Shown here one piece after another: positions 1 to 10,150 of a stretch of 64,000 bases of DNA; position 1 is the first letter of the stretch, and every line of letters begins with the position of its first letter. The stretch lies in assembly GCF_945859705.1 (NCBI RefSeq), contig NC_079134.1, forward strand, positions 47,112,402-47,176,401. The letters run 5' to 3'. Source of the DNA: Episyrphus balteatus. Taxonomy: Eukaryota > Arthropoda > Insecta > Diptera > Syrphidae. Made by a program: the position numbers and the translations under genes. The notes beneath the pieces were generated by a model. That model saw nothing but the letters and a program-made list of their open reading frames with translations, was not told where the DNA came from and made no database searches.

Positions 1-1143
1 ATAGGATAGTCAAACAACATGTTGCATTTATTTCATGTCTACAGTCTTAACATTCCATTACCAAAAAAACATGCGGGGAATAGTAATAACTTTTTAACTA
101 AAGACCAAACAACTTGCATGAATGTGTTATGTCGAGTTTCAAGTTCCAACTTTGCGATTTATAATTATTATTGTCTTCGGTGGCTCATCTGCATGATGAA
201 TTATTTATTGGCCTAAACGAGCATTGTAGATTGAATGGGTTTTGGAAGAATATAGTGTACAATAGAAAATCCTAATAATTGTTTTTTAATATTTAAATGG
301 TGTATTGACCGACCGACAAAGTGCTGTTATTTGATTGACAATAGATATAAATTCATTTATAGAAGTGCCAAATGCGAATAGAGTTACAATATGTTTTTGG
401 ATGTCTGTGAAAAAAGGTGGCTTTAGGGCATGAAAGACACTGATGGCTAACGATATGGTAGTTAAGAAGGAAGTCGAGTTCAGTGGCATGTCGCATGTGT
501 GTCGGCAGTGATTTCCGTGTATGGATAGTTTGCGACGGTGTTTTTTTCGTCTTGCATATAAAGACTTTGTATGCTCAAATTTATATATGCACTTGAAGAC
601 TTTTTGTGAGATTTGATGCGGGAAAAAACTTGTCATTAAGATATATCAACAAAGCTTTTTTTGCAGATTTATGGTTTTGTTTATTTTATTTCAAAGTATT
701 TAAGTTCAAAACAATAACTGTGTGAGCATTTTTGTCAAAGAGTGGGAACATACACAACTTGCTTTAAAGTGTACCTTAGTTTGTATAAGGTCTTAAAATA
801 GAGAAACAACAACAACGATTATAATAGTTTAATATTATATTAGGTATACTTTACTTACATGTCTGGTAGCTTAACCCTTCTGTGAAACAAAGAGCGACAG
901 CTAGTGTAAAAATCTTGAAGTATTTGACCTTACTAGCCAAAATTGACGAGTCCGTTTGTTGTTCTTGAGGGGATAGTACGATAACTAAGGCGGTAAAACT
1001 TAGAAACAGATTCTTGTAAAGAAGTCAAATGCAAGCATTTTTTTTACCATGGGAAGGGGTGTCCCACCCAATTTGTAACAATTTGGCTTGCATAAGGTAT
1101 AAGGTTTTTTCGATTCGACAAGCTGTAGTTTGTATAGGTTTAG
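1..1143. other. No recognisable gene
   Basis: AT-rich DNA in which I recognise no domain, RNA gene or repeat. A 116-codon open stretch at 286-636 (minus) has no motif I know and no convincing context, so I do not call it a gene. Confidence 0.4.
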
Positions 1144-1834
1144 GGTTGGGGTCAAAATTCTGCTTTCAAAATTCTACTTTTTAAAATTCTGCTTTCAAAA
1201 TTCTGCTTTTGAAGAGTCTATTTTTCAAAATTCTGCTTTTCAAAATTCTGTTTTACAAAATTCTGTATTTTTGGCAGAATTTTGTAAAATCATCTTCTAG
1301 CAAAATTTGCTGCCTATTTGAGATTACTCACTTACAGTACCTACTTTGTCATTTTTTTGTAATATTCGTATTTTTTTGATAAATCAATAAATTTAAAAAT
1401 ATTGAGAATAAGTTTTCGTCAAACAAAAATTGATATTCAAAACATTAAATAAGAAAAGAAATATACTTTATCACACAACATCGTTTCTATAATTAGTTTT
1501 CAACGGTATACTCGAATAGATGTGAGTTATAAGAAAGTCAGTGCTCTAAGCAGTTTGAAAATAATTTGTGATGGTTAAACAGCAAGTAGTTAAGAAAATA
1601 CCAACCTAAAAAACATTACTGAGTAGTATTTTGGTAAAGTAAACGCATATGCTAAGAAAAAAAAGCAGAATTTGCAGAATTTTTTTGTAAAAAATTGTGG
1701 CAGAATTTTGAAAAGCAGAATTTTGAAAGACAGAATAGAAAAAAAGCAGAATTTTGAAAAACAGAATTTTCTTGAAAAAAGCAGAATTTTTTAAATCAGA
1801 ATTTTGAAGTCAGAATTTTGACCCGCTCCCAAAT
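1144..1834. repeat. Foldback element built of AAAATTCTG-type repeats
   Basis: The left arm (about 1144-1290) is a run of degenerate copies of CAAAATTCTGCTTT. The right arm (about 1660-1834) carries the reverse complement, AAAGCAGAATTTTG, again many times. Outermost sequences are inverted (TTGGGGTCAAAATTCTG on the left against CAGAATTTTGACCCGCTCCC on the right). Both ends abut GTTTAG (1138-1143 and 1835-1840), a possible 6-bp target duplication. No coding capacity is seen. This resembles foldback elements whose arms are made of short tandem repeats. Confidence 0.6.
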
Positions 1835-1840
1835 GTTTAG

Positions 1841-3090
1841 TTTAAGGCTTGATTACACAAGTCAACCATTTTAGAAAGAAAGGAGCTCTCTTTAAGACTC
1901 CCTATCCTAGAAGTGTTTAGAGGAAGCCTTGTAAATTTTTATTTAAAGAAGGCCTTCTTAAGACCTTTTTGAACCGTTCTAAGGAAGCCTCGTATTTTCA
2001 AGTGACAGAAGGCCTCTATAAGCCCTGTTTCAAGATGTTATTTTAAGTACGCAATGTTTTTATCTTTTAAGTATGCAATATTTTATTCTTATAAGTATGC
2101 AATGTTTTTTCTTCAAATTATGCAATTTTTCTAGTGCATTAGAAAAAAACATTGCATTTCAATGTGAGTTATCAAGTAGCTCCCTTTTTTCCACTCATCT
2201 CAAATGTTCGAGCATGTACTACTGGGTAAAGTGCTGCGCTGGTATGCGGAGGTACGTGGGATCGATTCATGGCCGGGCCATTTGTGAAATTAAAAAAAAT
2301 GTGTTCTTTTTCAATCAAAATAAAGTTCTCCCAATTTCAGAACAACAGCCAAAAAAGAAGAAAAAAAAACAAAATAGAAAAAAAAATAAAAAGAAAAAAA
2401 AGATAATTCAATAAAATCATTTTTTTTTTATTCATAAATTCAACATCTAATAACAACCTCTATAAGGCCTTATTATAACATCCAATGCAAATGATAGTTT
2501 CCTTAGCGAAGCTTTAGCCTCGCTAAAATGTTTCGTTGTTTTGTAAAAAGGCCTGCATAAGATCGTTTTACGCTGGATTGCCTGTGGAGGAAGGTCTTGA
2601 GGAAATTCGATAGTGTGCGCTAAAATGGTTTGCATAAGACTTGTCCTTCTTCTTACAAAAGTCAAAAAATAGTTTGCATTGAACCTTATACAAGTTAATT
2701 TGTTACTTGGGGATCTCCCTTCGTTTAGGAGGGAGGAGCTATTTTCAAAAAAATGATTCAAAAAAAAATATATATATATACATATGCATTTTTAAAAACA
2801 CCTCCACTTATATACATATAGTCCTTAAAGTCTCTGTACAGCTCCAATTTTTTTAATTTTTTTCTTTAAATATTGAGCTTACGATATCGAAATTTTTTTA
2901 AAAGTACCAGTAATGAAAGAGAGTATATCAACAAATAACTTTTCAACAAAATTATACCATTTAAAAACTTAAAATAACAAAAATTCTTAGCACAAAAAGA
3001 AAAAAATATGGAACAAAAAAGTCTATGTCTAGTTCTACTAATTTTCGTTAAAAAAACTAAACAAAAGTCGCTTTACGTAAGGAAAAAATA
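1841..3090. other. Gene-free stretch with a weak tRNA-like segment
   Basis: I see no gene. Around 2221-2285 on the plus strand is a region with a box-B-like GGATCGATTCATGG, possibly an eroded tRNA-derived SINE head. 2340-2430 is an A-rich then T-rich tract. An open frame at 2447-2761 (minus) has no recognisable motif. Confidence 0.3.
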
Positions 3091-3462
3091 AACTTAACTA
3101 GTAGGACCTCCTCTGATCTTGATCACTTTCTGCAATCTGTGTCTCATCGAATGGAAAAGCTTGGCAGTCGTATCTGAAGGAATTTTTGTTTCCTTCGTCA
3201 AGTAGGATCGTTTTGAGGTCATTCTTGTTGGCTATTGTATGCTGACGAACCCTTTTTTCTACGTTAACTCATAGGTGTTCATAAGGATTCAAATCTGGAG
3301 AGAAAGCGGAATGTTTAACTTGCGTAATAACATTGCACAGCAACCATTTCTTTACTACCTTGGCCGTATTTGTTGGAATATTGCCCTCTTGGAAAGTTAA
3401 GTTGATTCCGAGACCCAGTTTTTGGGCACTTTCCTTAAGAATTTTCATGTACCCGCATAGAG
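3091..3462 (-). pseudogene. Tc1-like transposase fragment (dead)
   Basis: Minus-strand translation gives the C-terminal third of a Tc1/mariner-type DDE transposase. It contains KESAQKLGLG, then a degenerate form of the QDNDPKHTA block, then AKVVKKWL, then FSPDLNPYEHL, then a stop, then a frame continuing with RVRQHTIANKNDLK. The Glu of the DD34E triad survives in YEHL. The second catalytic Asp (in DNDPKH) is replaced, and a stop interrupts the block after EHL, so this is a non-functional relic. Its 5' side is cut by a small inverted-repeat element starting at 3455. The family assignment rests on the SPDLNPIEHLW signature. Confidence 0.75.
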
Positions 3463-3888
3463 AAAAATAGACCACATAAAATAGAACAAAAACAATAAGA
3501 TTTCTCTATGGTTTTCATCCAAGAAGGAAACCTTATTAAAACAATCGGGTTTTCCTTATTGTTTTAAAATCTGCAAAAAAATAAAAAAAAACGATGACCA
3601 GGCTGGGAATCGAACTGGAGACTTCAAATCATTAGTCGCCACCTTACCACCTGAACCAACCTGCCATGAAAATATTGATCGCGATTTTTGTTCTAGTGCT
3701 AAGTTGCAAAAAAAAAATCAACTTTTCAGTCAAATTTTAATAAGATTTTCTCTATAAAAATAATAAGAAATCTCCTTAAAAAAACCTTATTAATCGTTGA
3801 TTTTTATTAGATTTCCTTATGAAATGTATGGACGGTAAAACAATATGGCAATCTGTTAATTTTTAGCGGGTCATATTTTTCTCTGTGC
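3455..3888. mobile_element. Small element with inverted ends and tRNA-like core
   Basis: The two ends are inverted copies (GCATAGAGAAAAATAGACC at 3455-3473 against GGTCATATTTTTCTCTGTGC at 3869-3888). It sits at the truncated 5' edge of the Tc1 fragment and contains a tRNA-like segment on the minus strand (3595-3668). It has no open frame. It could be a MITE that captured a SINE, or a SINE bounded by inverted ends. Confidence 0.5.
3595..3668 (-). other. tRNA-derived SINE-like promoter segment
   Basis: Minus strand: a box-A-like stretch TTGGTTCAGGTGGTAAGG is followed about 30 nt later by a box-B-like AGTTCGATTCCCAG, the spacing of an internal RNA polymerase III promoter. The acceptor and T stems do not pair properly, so it is not a functional tRNA. 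A short AT-rich tail follows. Confidence 0.45.
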
Positions 3889-4355
3889 AAATTTATCCTT
3901 AGAATTTTTTATGAAAACAAGGTTTCCAACACCGGTACCATTTCATTCTGCTAAAAAAAAAACACCCTTTTACCCAAAATATTTTGATGGACATATTTTA
4001 GGTATTATTTTTTTTTCAAAGAGCAATTTGGTAAAATTCTGATTCTTGCTCTATAAGTAAAAGACTATTCTTAAAGAGTCCAATAACTTTTTAAATGATG
4101 GTCGAGAGATTTTGGTATGAATTTTATTCGATCGGGCGTTGAAAAATACTGTGAAATCATGTATCATATTAATAAAAATGTTTTATTACTTGTACTATGA
4201 TATGCAATAAAGCAAGTGCAACACAGAAAATCTCTTGTATCTACCCTTAAGGATGGAATTAAAGGTGGCCCAATATCTCAAAATAACTCTTATATTGAGT
4301 ACTACCAATGATGTAAATGCAGCTTGGCTCTTTTTACAACTATATTATATTAATT

Positions 4356-4550
4356 TTAATTACTTGCTAATAAATAATAATAATAATCTTCCAACTTAAG
4401 CACATTTATCTCGGGCTCATCGGTATACCGGTAGAGTTTTTTTAAGTTCGAACTATTCAAATCGTTTGGGTGTTGTGGCTGAACCGTGTTCAGAATTTCT
4501 AGCACAATCATAATGCACAATAACTTTGCAAATTTATAATAACTGGTCAT
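4356..4550 (-). CDS. Candidate small secreted peptide, unknown
   Basis: A 64-codon frame whose start has a good fly context (GCAAAATGACC). Residues 1-8 are polar with one Lys, residues 9-22 are hydrophobic (KLLCIMIVLEILNTV), then a polar Pro/Asn/Asp-rich segment and a Tyr-rich C-terminus (DYYYY). This is the layout of a signal peptide followed by a short mature peptide of about 40 residues. There are no cysteines in the mature part and no clear dibasic amidation site, so I cannot place it in a peptide-hormone or seminal-peptide family. An AATAAA-like signal lies about 180 bp downstream on the same strand. It may equally be a chance ORF. Confidence 0.28.
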   Translation of the reverse strand: MTSYYKFAKLLCIMIVLEILNTVQPQHPNDLNSSNLKKLYRYTDEPEINVLKLEDYYYYLLASN

Positions 4551-4712
4551 TTTGCTATGAAAATTTTAAACTTCAAACAACACGGTTTGTATTTGTATTT
4601 TTATTTGGTTAAACAAGAAACTGTGAAACTATTGTTTTTTTTCCTGTAATTTTTTTCCAATTTGTATTGAGGATATAAAAAATTAAAAAAAAGAAAAAAG
4701 TCGAATAGTTGA

Positions 4713-4790
4713 AATTAAGTTTAAGTCTTGTTTAAAATACACAGTATTAGTGTCATATCTGTGTATTTTAAACAAGACTAAAACTTAATT
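4713..4790. ncRNA. 78-nt near-perfect hairpin
   Basis: Arms of about 32 nt (AATTAAGTTTAAGTCTTG... and its complement ending ...AAACTTAATT) pair with one mismatch around a 14-nt loop, TATTAGTGTCATAT. Size and loop resemble a miRNA precursor, but the stem is unusually perfect, so a tiny palindromic MITE is equally likely. Transcription cannot be judged from sequence. Confidence 0.3.
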
Positions 4791-4921
4791 GCAAACACAA
4801 AAAATATTTATTTCACTGGTTAAAGAAACACCAAATAAAAAGATGTGCGATCCATGTTTCTACACTTTGTCAACTGAAGTTAATAAAATCAAATCTAAAT
4901 GACCGCTGCAAGAACCAGACC

Positions 4922-6840
4922 CAACGGCGTATACAAGGGGGGGGTCACGGGGTCATGACCCCCCCCAAGACCTCAAAACTTAAGCAAGAAATTGATATAT
5001 TGTACTCAATTCCTTAAAGAAAGATGATTTTGAAATATTGAAGTTTAAGAACATGAACAGAAATGAAAAGTGAAAAAAAATTTTTGGTATTCAAACAACC
5101 TGTTTTACCATGTTTTGGGGATTCGGATTTATTTTTAGCGAATTTTGCTCTAGAGTTTTGTATAGATTTAAAATCCGAACAAGCAGGTATATTCAAACTT
5201 TTAAAAAGAAATTGAATTGGGTAGGTAAAAAAAATCATCTGTAAGGCAACTCTTTCCAATAAAAATAAACGGATTTATCCTCAAGAACTCATCCATTTTT
5301 ATACATTACTCAAACTTCAATCGCGTTTTCGGGCAAGACCGAAAGCTGGCAGCATATTTCTTGCGAGCCGGCAATAGATTTCTTGCGCGACAGGTAACCG
5401 ATTTACATATATTATTAGAGCAAGGAGGTCCACTTATAGCGATAAAAAAACATGTATATCTGCCAGCTTGTATCTGCGCCGATTCTGAGAAATATTGTAA
5501 TAACAGTGCAGTTTTTTCAAATGATTATACATCAAAATTTAAACGATTCAGTCTGTCCACTTTTTGTATTTAAAATTCACTTAAACCAATTTTTTTGGTT
5601 TCAGGAATAAACTGTTGTAATGCCAAACTTTTTTGTTGGTTCCATAATCATTAAAAAAAACTGCAATGTTATTGCACTTTTTCTCAGAATCGGCGCCGAT
5701 ACAAGCTGGCAGACTTACATGTTTGTTATCGCTATAAATGGAAGATGGAACTCCTTGCTGTATTAATATAAATTGGTTACCTCTCAAGCAAGAAATCTGC
5801 TGCCGGCTCTGAGACTATAAATTATGATATGATGAATTTATAATTGTGCAATTGTTCATGGAGCCATTTTATAATTGATTTCGACACAAACTTTAAGTTT
5901 TTTAGAGTCAAATCTTCGCGAAAGGGAAATTTGAATTAAAAACAACGCAGATTTGTGCATGAAAAGTTAGGATTATATTTGATGGATGAAGAGAATAAAC
6001 TATTAAATAAATTTTCTGTTGCCTTGCTGTGTGGCGCATTTTGTTGAAAAAATTGTGGGCTTTCTGATTGACAGGTCAATTATTGTTGAAGATATTCGGC
6101 AAAATTTTTAGAAATATCATTTCTCAAACCTTTTTTTTGCACTGTTCCAATTCAATACATTCTTCCGATCAAAATTGTGAATTTTGTACACGATTAGAGA
6201 GTTAATCTTAAATTTTTTGAAACAACTATCGATTTAGGAATCTTTTAATTCAAAAGTTACACTTATTAAATAAAAAAGATTTTATTTTTCATTATAAGTT
6301 TTAAAATAACTTTGGGCTAGCGGAAAACAATACAGAGTTGTTTTTAAGGCAAATTATTCAACTGAGAACCGAACATCAGTGTCTTTTTTAAAACAGGAAC
6401 GCCTTAATTGGTCAAGACTTAATGATAGACGCTAAACTAAAGCAAGCGAACTATATACCGTTTTTGTTTGGAAATTCTTTAGAACTCTTCAGATTCAAAA
6501 TCGTTGGCCTCATAAGCAAACCTCGTAACTCCAAAAATCAAAATTTTAGGGAGTAACGTGCTGTGCAAAATTTGAATTTAAGTCTATTTAGAGTTTTCGG
6601 AATGACTTCAAATTTTCTGCGTTGCTCCGCTGACATATTTTCTAAAAAATGGCATTCAAAAGTCATTTTTGAAAAAAGCTGGAGTTACGAGGTTTCCTTA
6701 TGAGACCGACGAAATGTAAAACGAAAAAAATTTAATATTTGTAATTCAACTATCACTTTTTTATGCCTAAGTTATCAAAATTGTTATATAAAAAATTTCG
6801 GCATGACCCCCCCCAAGAAGTAAACCTGTATACGCCCCTG
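4922..6840. mobile_element. Non-autonomous hAT-type element, 8-bp TSD
   Basis: The element begins CAACGGCGTATAC and ends GTATACGCCCCTG. It is flanked on both sides by ACCAGACC (4914-4921 and 6841-6848), an 8-bp target duplication as in hAT transposons. Subterminal runs of G and C (GGGGGGGTCA / TGACCCCCCCC) are also inverted. An internal inverted repeat (about 5365-5560 against 5600-5806) explains two mirror-image open frames there, which are not genes. I find no transposase. Confidence 0.75.
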
Positions 6841-6956
6841 ACCAGACCCGGTTAGTCATGATCAGGTCGAGTGACTAGAAAAGTAGTATGCGTCAACTCG
6901 ATTTAATAAAACAAGAATATGTTTATGTTCAAAATTAAAAAAAAGAGACAATCAAC

Positions 6957-7896
6957 CAGTGGTACCACTTTACTTCAATTGAAGTAGATCTACTTCTTTT
7001 TTTCAAAAAAAATTAAAATCTACTTCCTACTTCGCACCATTCAAAAAATATCAAAATCTACTTCATTTTAAAATCTCTGTTCCAATCTACTTCAAAGCCC
7101 AGTACGCAGATCGCGCTAAACTAAATTTTATCTCGACAATTTTTATCTCTACACGCGTTCGCTAAAAGCCAAGATAAATTTAAATTTAAAAATAACGGCT
7201 GAATCACAGTTTCATTTACTTATACCAGCTTACATTCAATATTACATTACATATTTTTTTTTACCTGCAGAATACCTTTTTTACGCTCTCATTTTGTTTT
7301 ATTTCTCTTCTTTTATATATTCCAAGGTTTTTTTTGCCTCTTATTCCTTGCAGCAACAACAACAACCACAAAAATGTCAAAATTTATCTGTGAAAAAATG
7401 CGCTGAGCATTATTTCGCGAGCTAAATTGAGTGGAGACTTTTTGCAAAAGTAGTAGATGAGAATTCGAATTTAGCGCGTGAACTGCGTACTACCTGGATA
7501 AAAATCCTCGCTAAAATTTATCTTTGGAGGAAATTTGTATGAAAGATAAATTTTAGCGCGATCTGCGTACTAGGCTCAAGTTATCAAAATATAAGCCAAA
7601 TCTACTTGTTTTTTTTTTTCAGAAAACCAAAAATTTGACTAAAAATTGTTATAAAACAATATATAAAAATACATTTACACCGAAAATATGTAGTTGGAAA
7701 GAATTCAATTTTTTGTTGTTAGTTGTTTTTACTAAATTAATTATTTAACTTAAGTAAATTTAATAGAATTATTTTCTATTAATATAGGTTTTTTATAAAG
7801 AAAAGGATATTTTGAAATCTACTTCGATTTTTCTCAATCTACTTCCATTTTTTCTTCAAATCTACTTCGACTTTTTTTCTGCAAGTGGTAACGCTG
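6957..7896. mobile_element. Non-autonomous hAT-type element rich in TCTACTTC
   Basis: Ends are inverted (CAGTGGTACCACTT on the left, AAGTGGTAACGCTG on the right) and flanked by CAATCAAC on both sides (6949-6956, 7897-7904), a perfect 8-bp duplication. The subterminal regions carry many copies of TCTACTTC, as expected for transposase-binding repeats. A second element is nested at 7100-7572. No open frame of transposase size is present. Confidence 0.75.
7100..7572. mobile_element. Inverted-repeat element nested in hAT
   Basis: CAGTACGCAGATCGCGCTAA at the left is inverted as TTTAGCGCGATCTGCGTACT at the right. The centre (7440-7500) has additional GCGCT-like copies. It interrupts the TCTACTTC-rich arms of the surrounding hAT-type element. 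I could not identify a target duplication. Confidence 0.6.
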
Positions 7897-8327
7897 CAAT
7901 CAACGCATAAATTTTGGTTGCAATAATTTGGTTAATAATGTGATTCCGTTAAATTGGTTTTAATTTTAGAAATGAAACTCATTTATCACTTTAATTTATA
8001 AAGACTTAAATTGTAACAAAGTACTTTTAGGGCCAATTTCTCAATTGTCAGATAAACAACATAGTCGGAGAGGCGACCGTGCGTCGAATTACTTAGCTCA
8101 TAAGGTTAGAGGTTAAAATTGGTGTCAAATAAAAGATAAGTTAATACTGAAAATTAAAAAATAGGGTTGCCACTTCTAAAATGGGGACTTCTATGTATCA
8201 ACCCAATTTTAAAGGAAAATTTCTCACTTAACTAATACATTTATATCTTTGTTGTTTGGCCAGAAAAAAAAAATGTTTGAAATGCGAAACAAAAGTCTAA
8301 ATAGTAAAAAACAATAATAAAATAAAG

Positions 8328-8504
8328 TAAAATAAAATAAAATAAAATAAAATAAAATAAAATAAAATAAAACAAAATAAAATAAAATAAAATAAAATAA
8401 AATAAAATAAAATAAAATAAAATAAAATAAAATAAAATAAAATAAAATAAAATAAAATAAAATAAAATAAAATAAAATAAAATAAAATAAAATAAAATAA
8501 AATA
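8328..8504. repeat. (AAAAT)n microsatellite
   Basis: About 35 tandem copies of AAAAT with one AAAAC interruption near 8370. It produces an artefactual Phe-Ile-Leu-Tyr frame on the minus strand. Confidence 0.95.
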
Positions 8505-8509
8505 AGTAA

Positions 8510-9150
8510 GTCTACAAATGTGGCAATCCTATTCAAAATAAAACTACACTGACAAAAATCTTCTATGATCAAAACAGTATAACTTTTTATGCACTAAAAA
8601 GCTAAACTCTACACCATATTTTAGATAATACTCTCTTCTATCTAAAAAAAAAATGTAGGGTGCCATCCTCATTGTTATGATTTTTAAGACATAATCAATA
8701 TCCTATTTCCTATACAAATAAGAGTAGGAGACCAAAAAATTTAAATAAATTTTTTTTCTCGAACAAAGAGATTATATTAAAAATTTGAATAAAACAAACA
8801 TGCCAAATTTATCAGTTTAATGCAAATTTAGTACTCAAAAGAAAACTTCACAATTTATTTATTAACATCCACTTAAATTTATTTAAAAATAAATTATAAA
8901 AACTTTTAGTAACTATGAATTTATTTATATTCTTTTCAAAGATAATAATATATAACATATTTGTACTTTACAACCAACATATCTACCAATTTTAACACAT
9001 TTAAAAATGTCCAGAAAAAAGTGATTCACAAAATCCGTTTTTAAATAACGGTGTATGATAAATTAAGTCTAAATTAGAAATATACATACTAACATTCTTA
9101 CAATTTTTCTTAATTAGTAATTCGTATAACACTTATAACACTTTTATATA
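8510..9150. other. AT-rich intergenic DNA, nothing recognised
   Basis: It lies between the microsatellite and the 3' side of the receptor gene. I see no open frame or repeat structure. Confidence 0.5.
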
Positions 9151-9152
9151 TA

Positions 9153-9444
9153 CAGTTGAAACTCGATTATCCGGGATTCGATTAACCGGGACGCTCTATT
9201 ATCCGTGATGAAAAAATTGGAAATTTGTTCTCGAAAATAAAGACAACGTATTAGTTTAAACTCTGTTATCCGTAATAAACTCTACTATCCGTAATATATG
9301 AACACTGTTCGTATATAAGTTTTTTAATAAATACTTAAATAAATATAATTTTTTGTTTCAGAAAAGAAAGTTCTATTATTCGGGATTTTCGATTATCCGT
9401 AATGGACTCGGTCCCGACCATCCCGGTTAATCGAGTTTCAACTG
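9153..9444. mobile_element. TA-target MITE (pogo/Tc1-type ends)
   Basis: The ends CAGTTGAAACTCGATTATCC and its inverted copy ending GAGTTTCAACTG are flanked by TA on both sides (9151-9152, 9445-9446). Internal copies of TTATCCGTAAT repeat the end motif. It lies only 24 bp past the stop codon of the receptor gene, so it probably falls in that gene's 3' UTR. Confidence 0.8.
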
Positions 9445-9468
9445 TATCTTGCAGAAAAAAAGTTATCT

Positions 9469-10146
9469 TTAAGATTTCTTAAAATATTTTCGGTACAAGG
9501 AATTACATTTGTATTTGAGGACTTCCCAAAAAACTAATTCAAATAAAAATACAACTGTTGAAACTGCCAATCCGATCAATAAAAAATTCCATAAAAACTG
9601 CAACTGATGTAATTCCAATGGACCATGAACTTCTTCATGAACATAATCTTTATACAATTCTGATTCAAAACCTTTTGCCTTGGCTTGATAAACTGCATCT
9701 GTATCCCACTTCTGAAGTAAACCAGTTTCTTTAATTTCAACAATAAAATCATTTAATATTTCTTTAAATTGAGATCTATGTGGTAAAACATATCCAAAAT
9801 GATGGCTATTAATAACTTCATGAGCAATACGAAATAAACTCTTTTTAAATAAAGATTGAAAGCTTATGTAGAACTGGGATCTATCTTTATCTCCAGCATA
9901 TGCAAAATCAATGTTTCGTAAAAATTCAGATAGAAATGGTTCAAAAGCAATCGGAAGAATTATTTCTTCTAAGCCTTTTGGATAAGACTCGTCTTTAACT
10001 ATTTCCCATTGAAAACTTGGTATCATTACGAAAATATTGTTGTTGACGAGGTCTTGAATGGAATCAAATTGTTTTATTTTAATGAAAACAGTTAGAAATG
10101 ATTGAAAATATGTTATAAACAAATTTCCAATAATGAAAGAAAACCA
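9469..10146 (-). CDS. Ionotropic receptor, C-terminal 225 residues
   Basis: It starts at TGG (10146-10144) directly after the target duplication and continues the M2 helix (WFSFIIGNLF). Next comes the linker ITYFQSFLT, equivalent to the SYTANLAAFLT-like stretch of iGluRs, then the S2 ligand-binding half (FAYAGDKDRSQFY ... YVLPHRSQFKEILNDFI ... ETGLLQKW) and M3 (FLLIGLAVSTVVFLFELVFW), ending in a basic tail. It has no promoter or ATG of its own near the junction; the first in-frame codons are part of the helix. It is therefore the orphaned end of the same gene, not a separate one. Confidence 0.8.
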   Translation of the reverse strand, partial: WFSFIIGNLFITYFQSFLTVFIKIKQFDSIQDLVNNNIFVMIPSFQWEIVKDESYPKGLEEIILPIAFEPFLSEFLRNIDFAYAGDKDRSQFYISFQSLFKKSLFRIAHEVINSHHFGYVLPHRSQFKEILNDFIVEIKETGLLQKWDTDAVYQAKAKGFESELYKDYVHEEVHGPLELHQLQFLWNFLLIGLAVSTVVFLFELVFWEVLKYKCNSLYRKYFKKS

Positions 10147-10150
10147 TAAT

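Noticed and set aside
286..636. 116-codon minus frame near the left edge
   Set aside because: No motif, no signal sequence, no supporting splice sites or neighbours.
3595..3668. Functional tRNA gene on the minus strand
   Set aside because: Boxes A and B are present but acceptor and T stems do not pair; the segment is inside a small repeat, so SINE-like rather than a tRNA gene.
5361..5787. Two similar small proteins on opposite strands
   Set aside because: They are the two arms of an inverted repeat inside a hAT-type element, read on opposite strands; no function implied.
8297..8572. Hydrophobic Phe-Ile-Leu-Tyr repeat frame
   Set aside because: Translation of the (AAAAT)n microsatellite.
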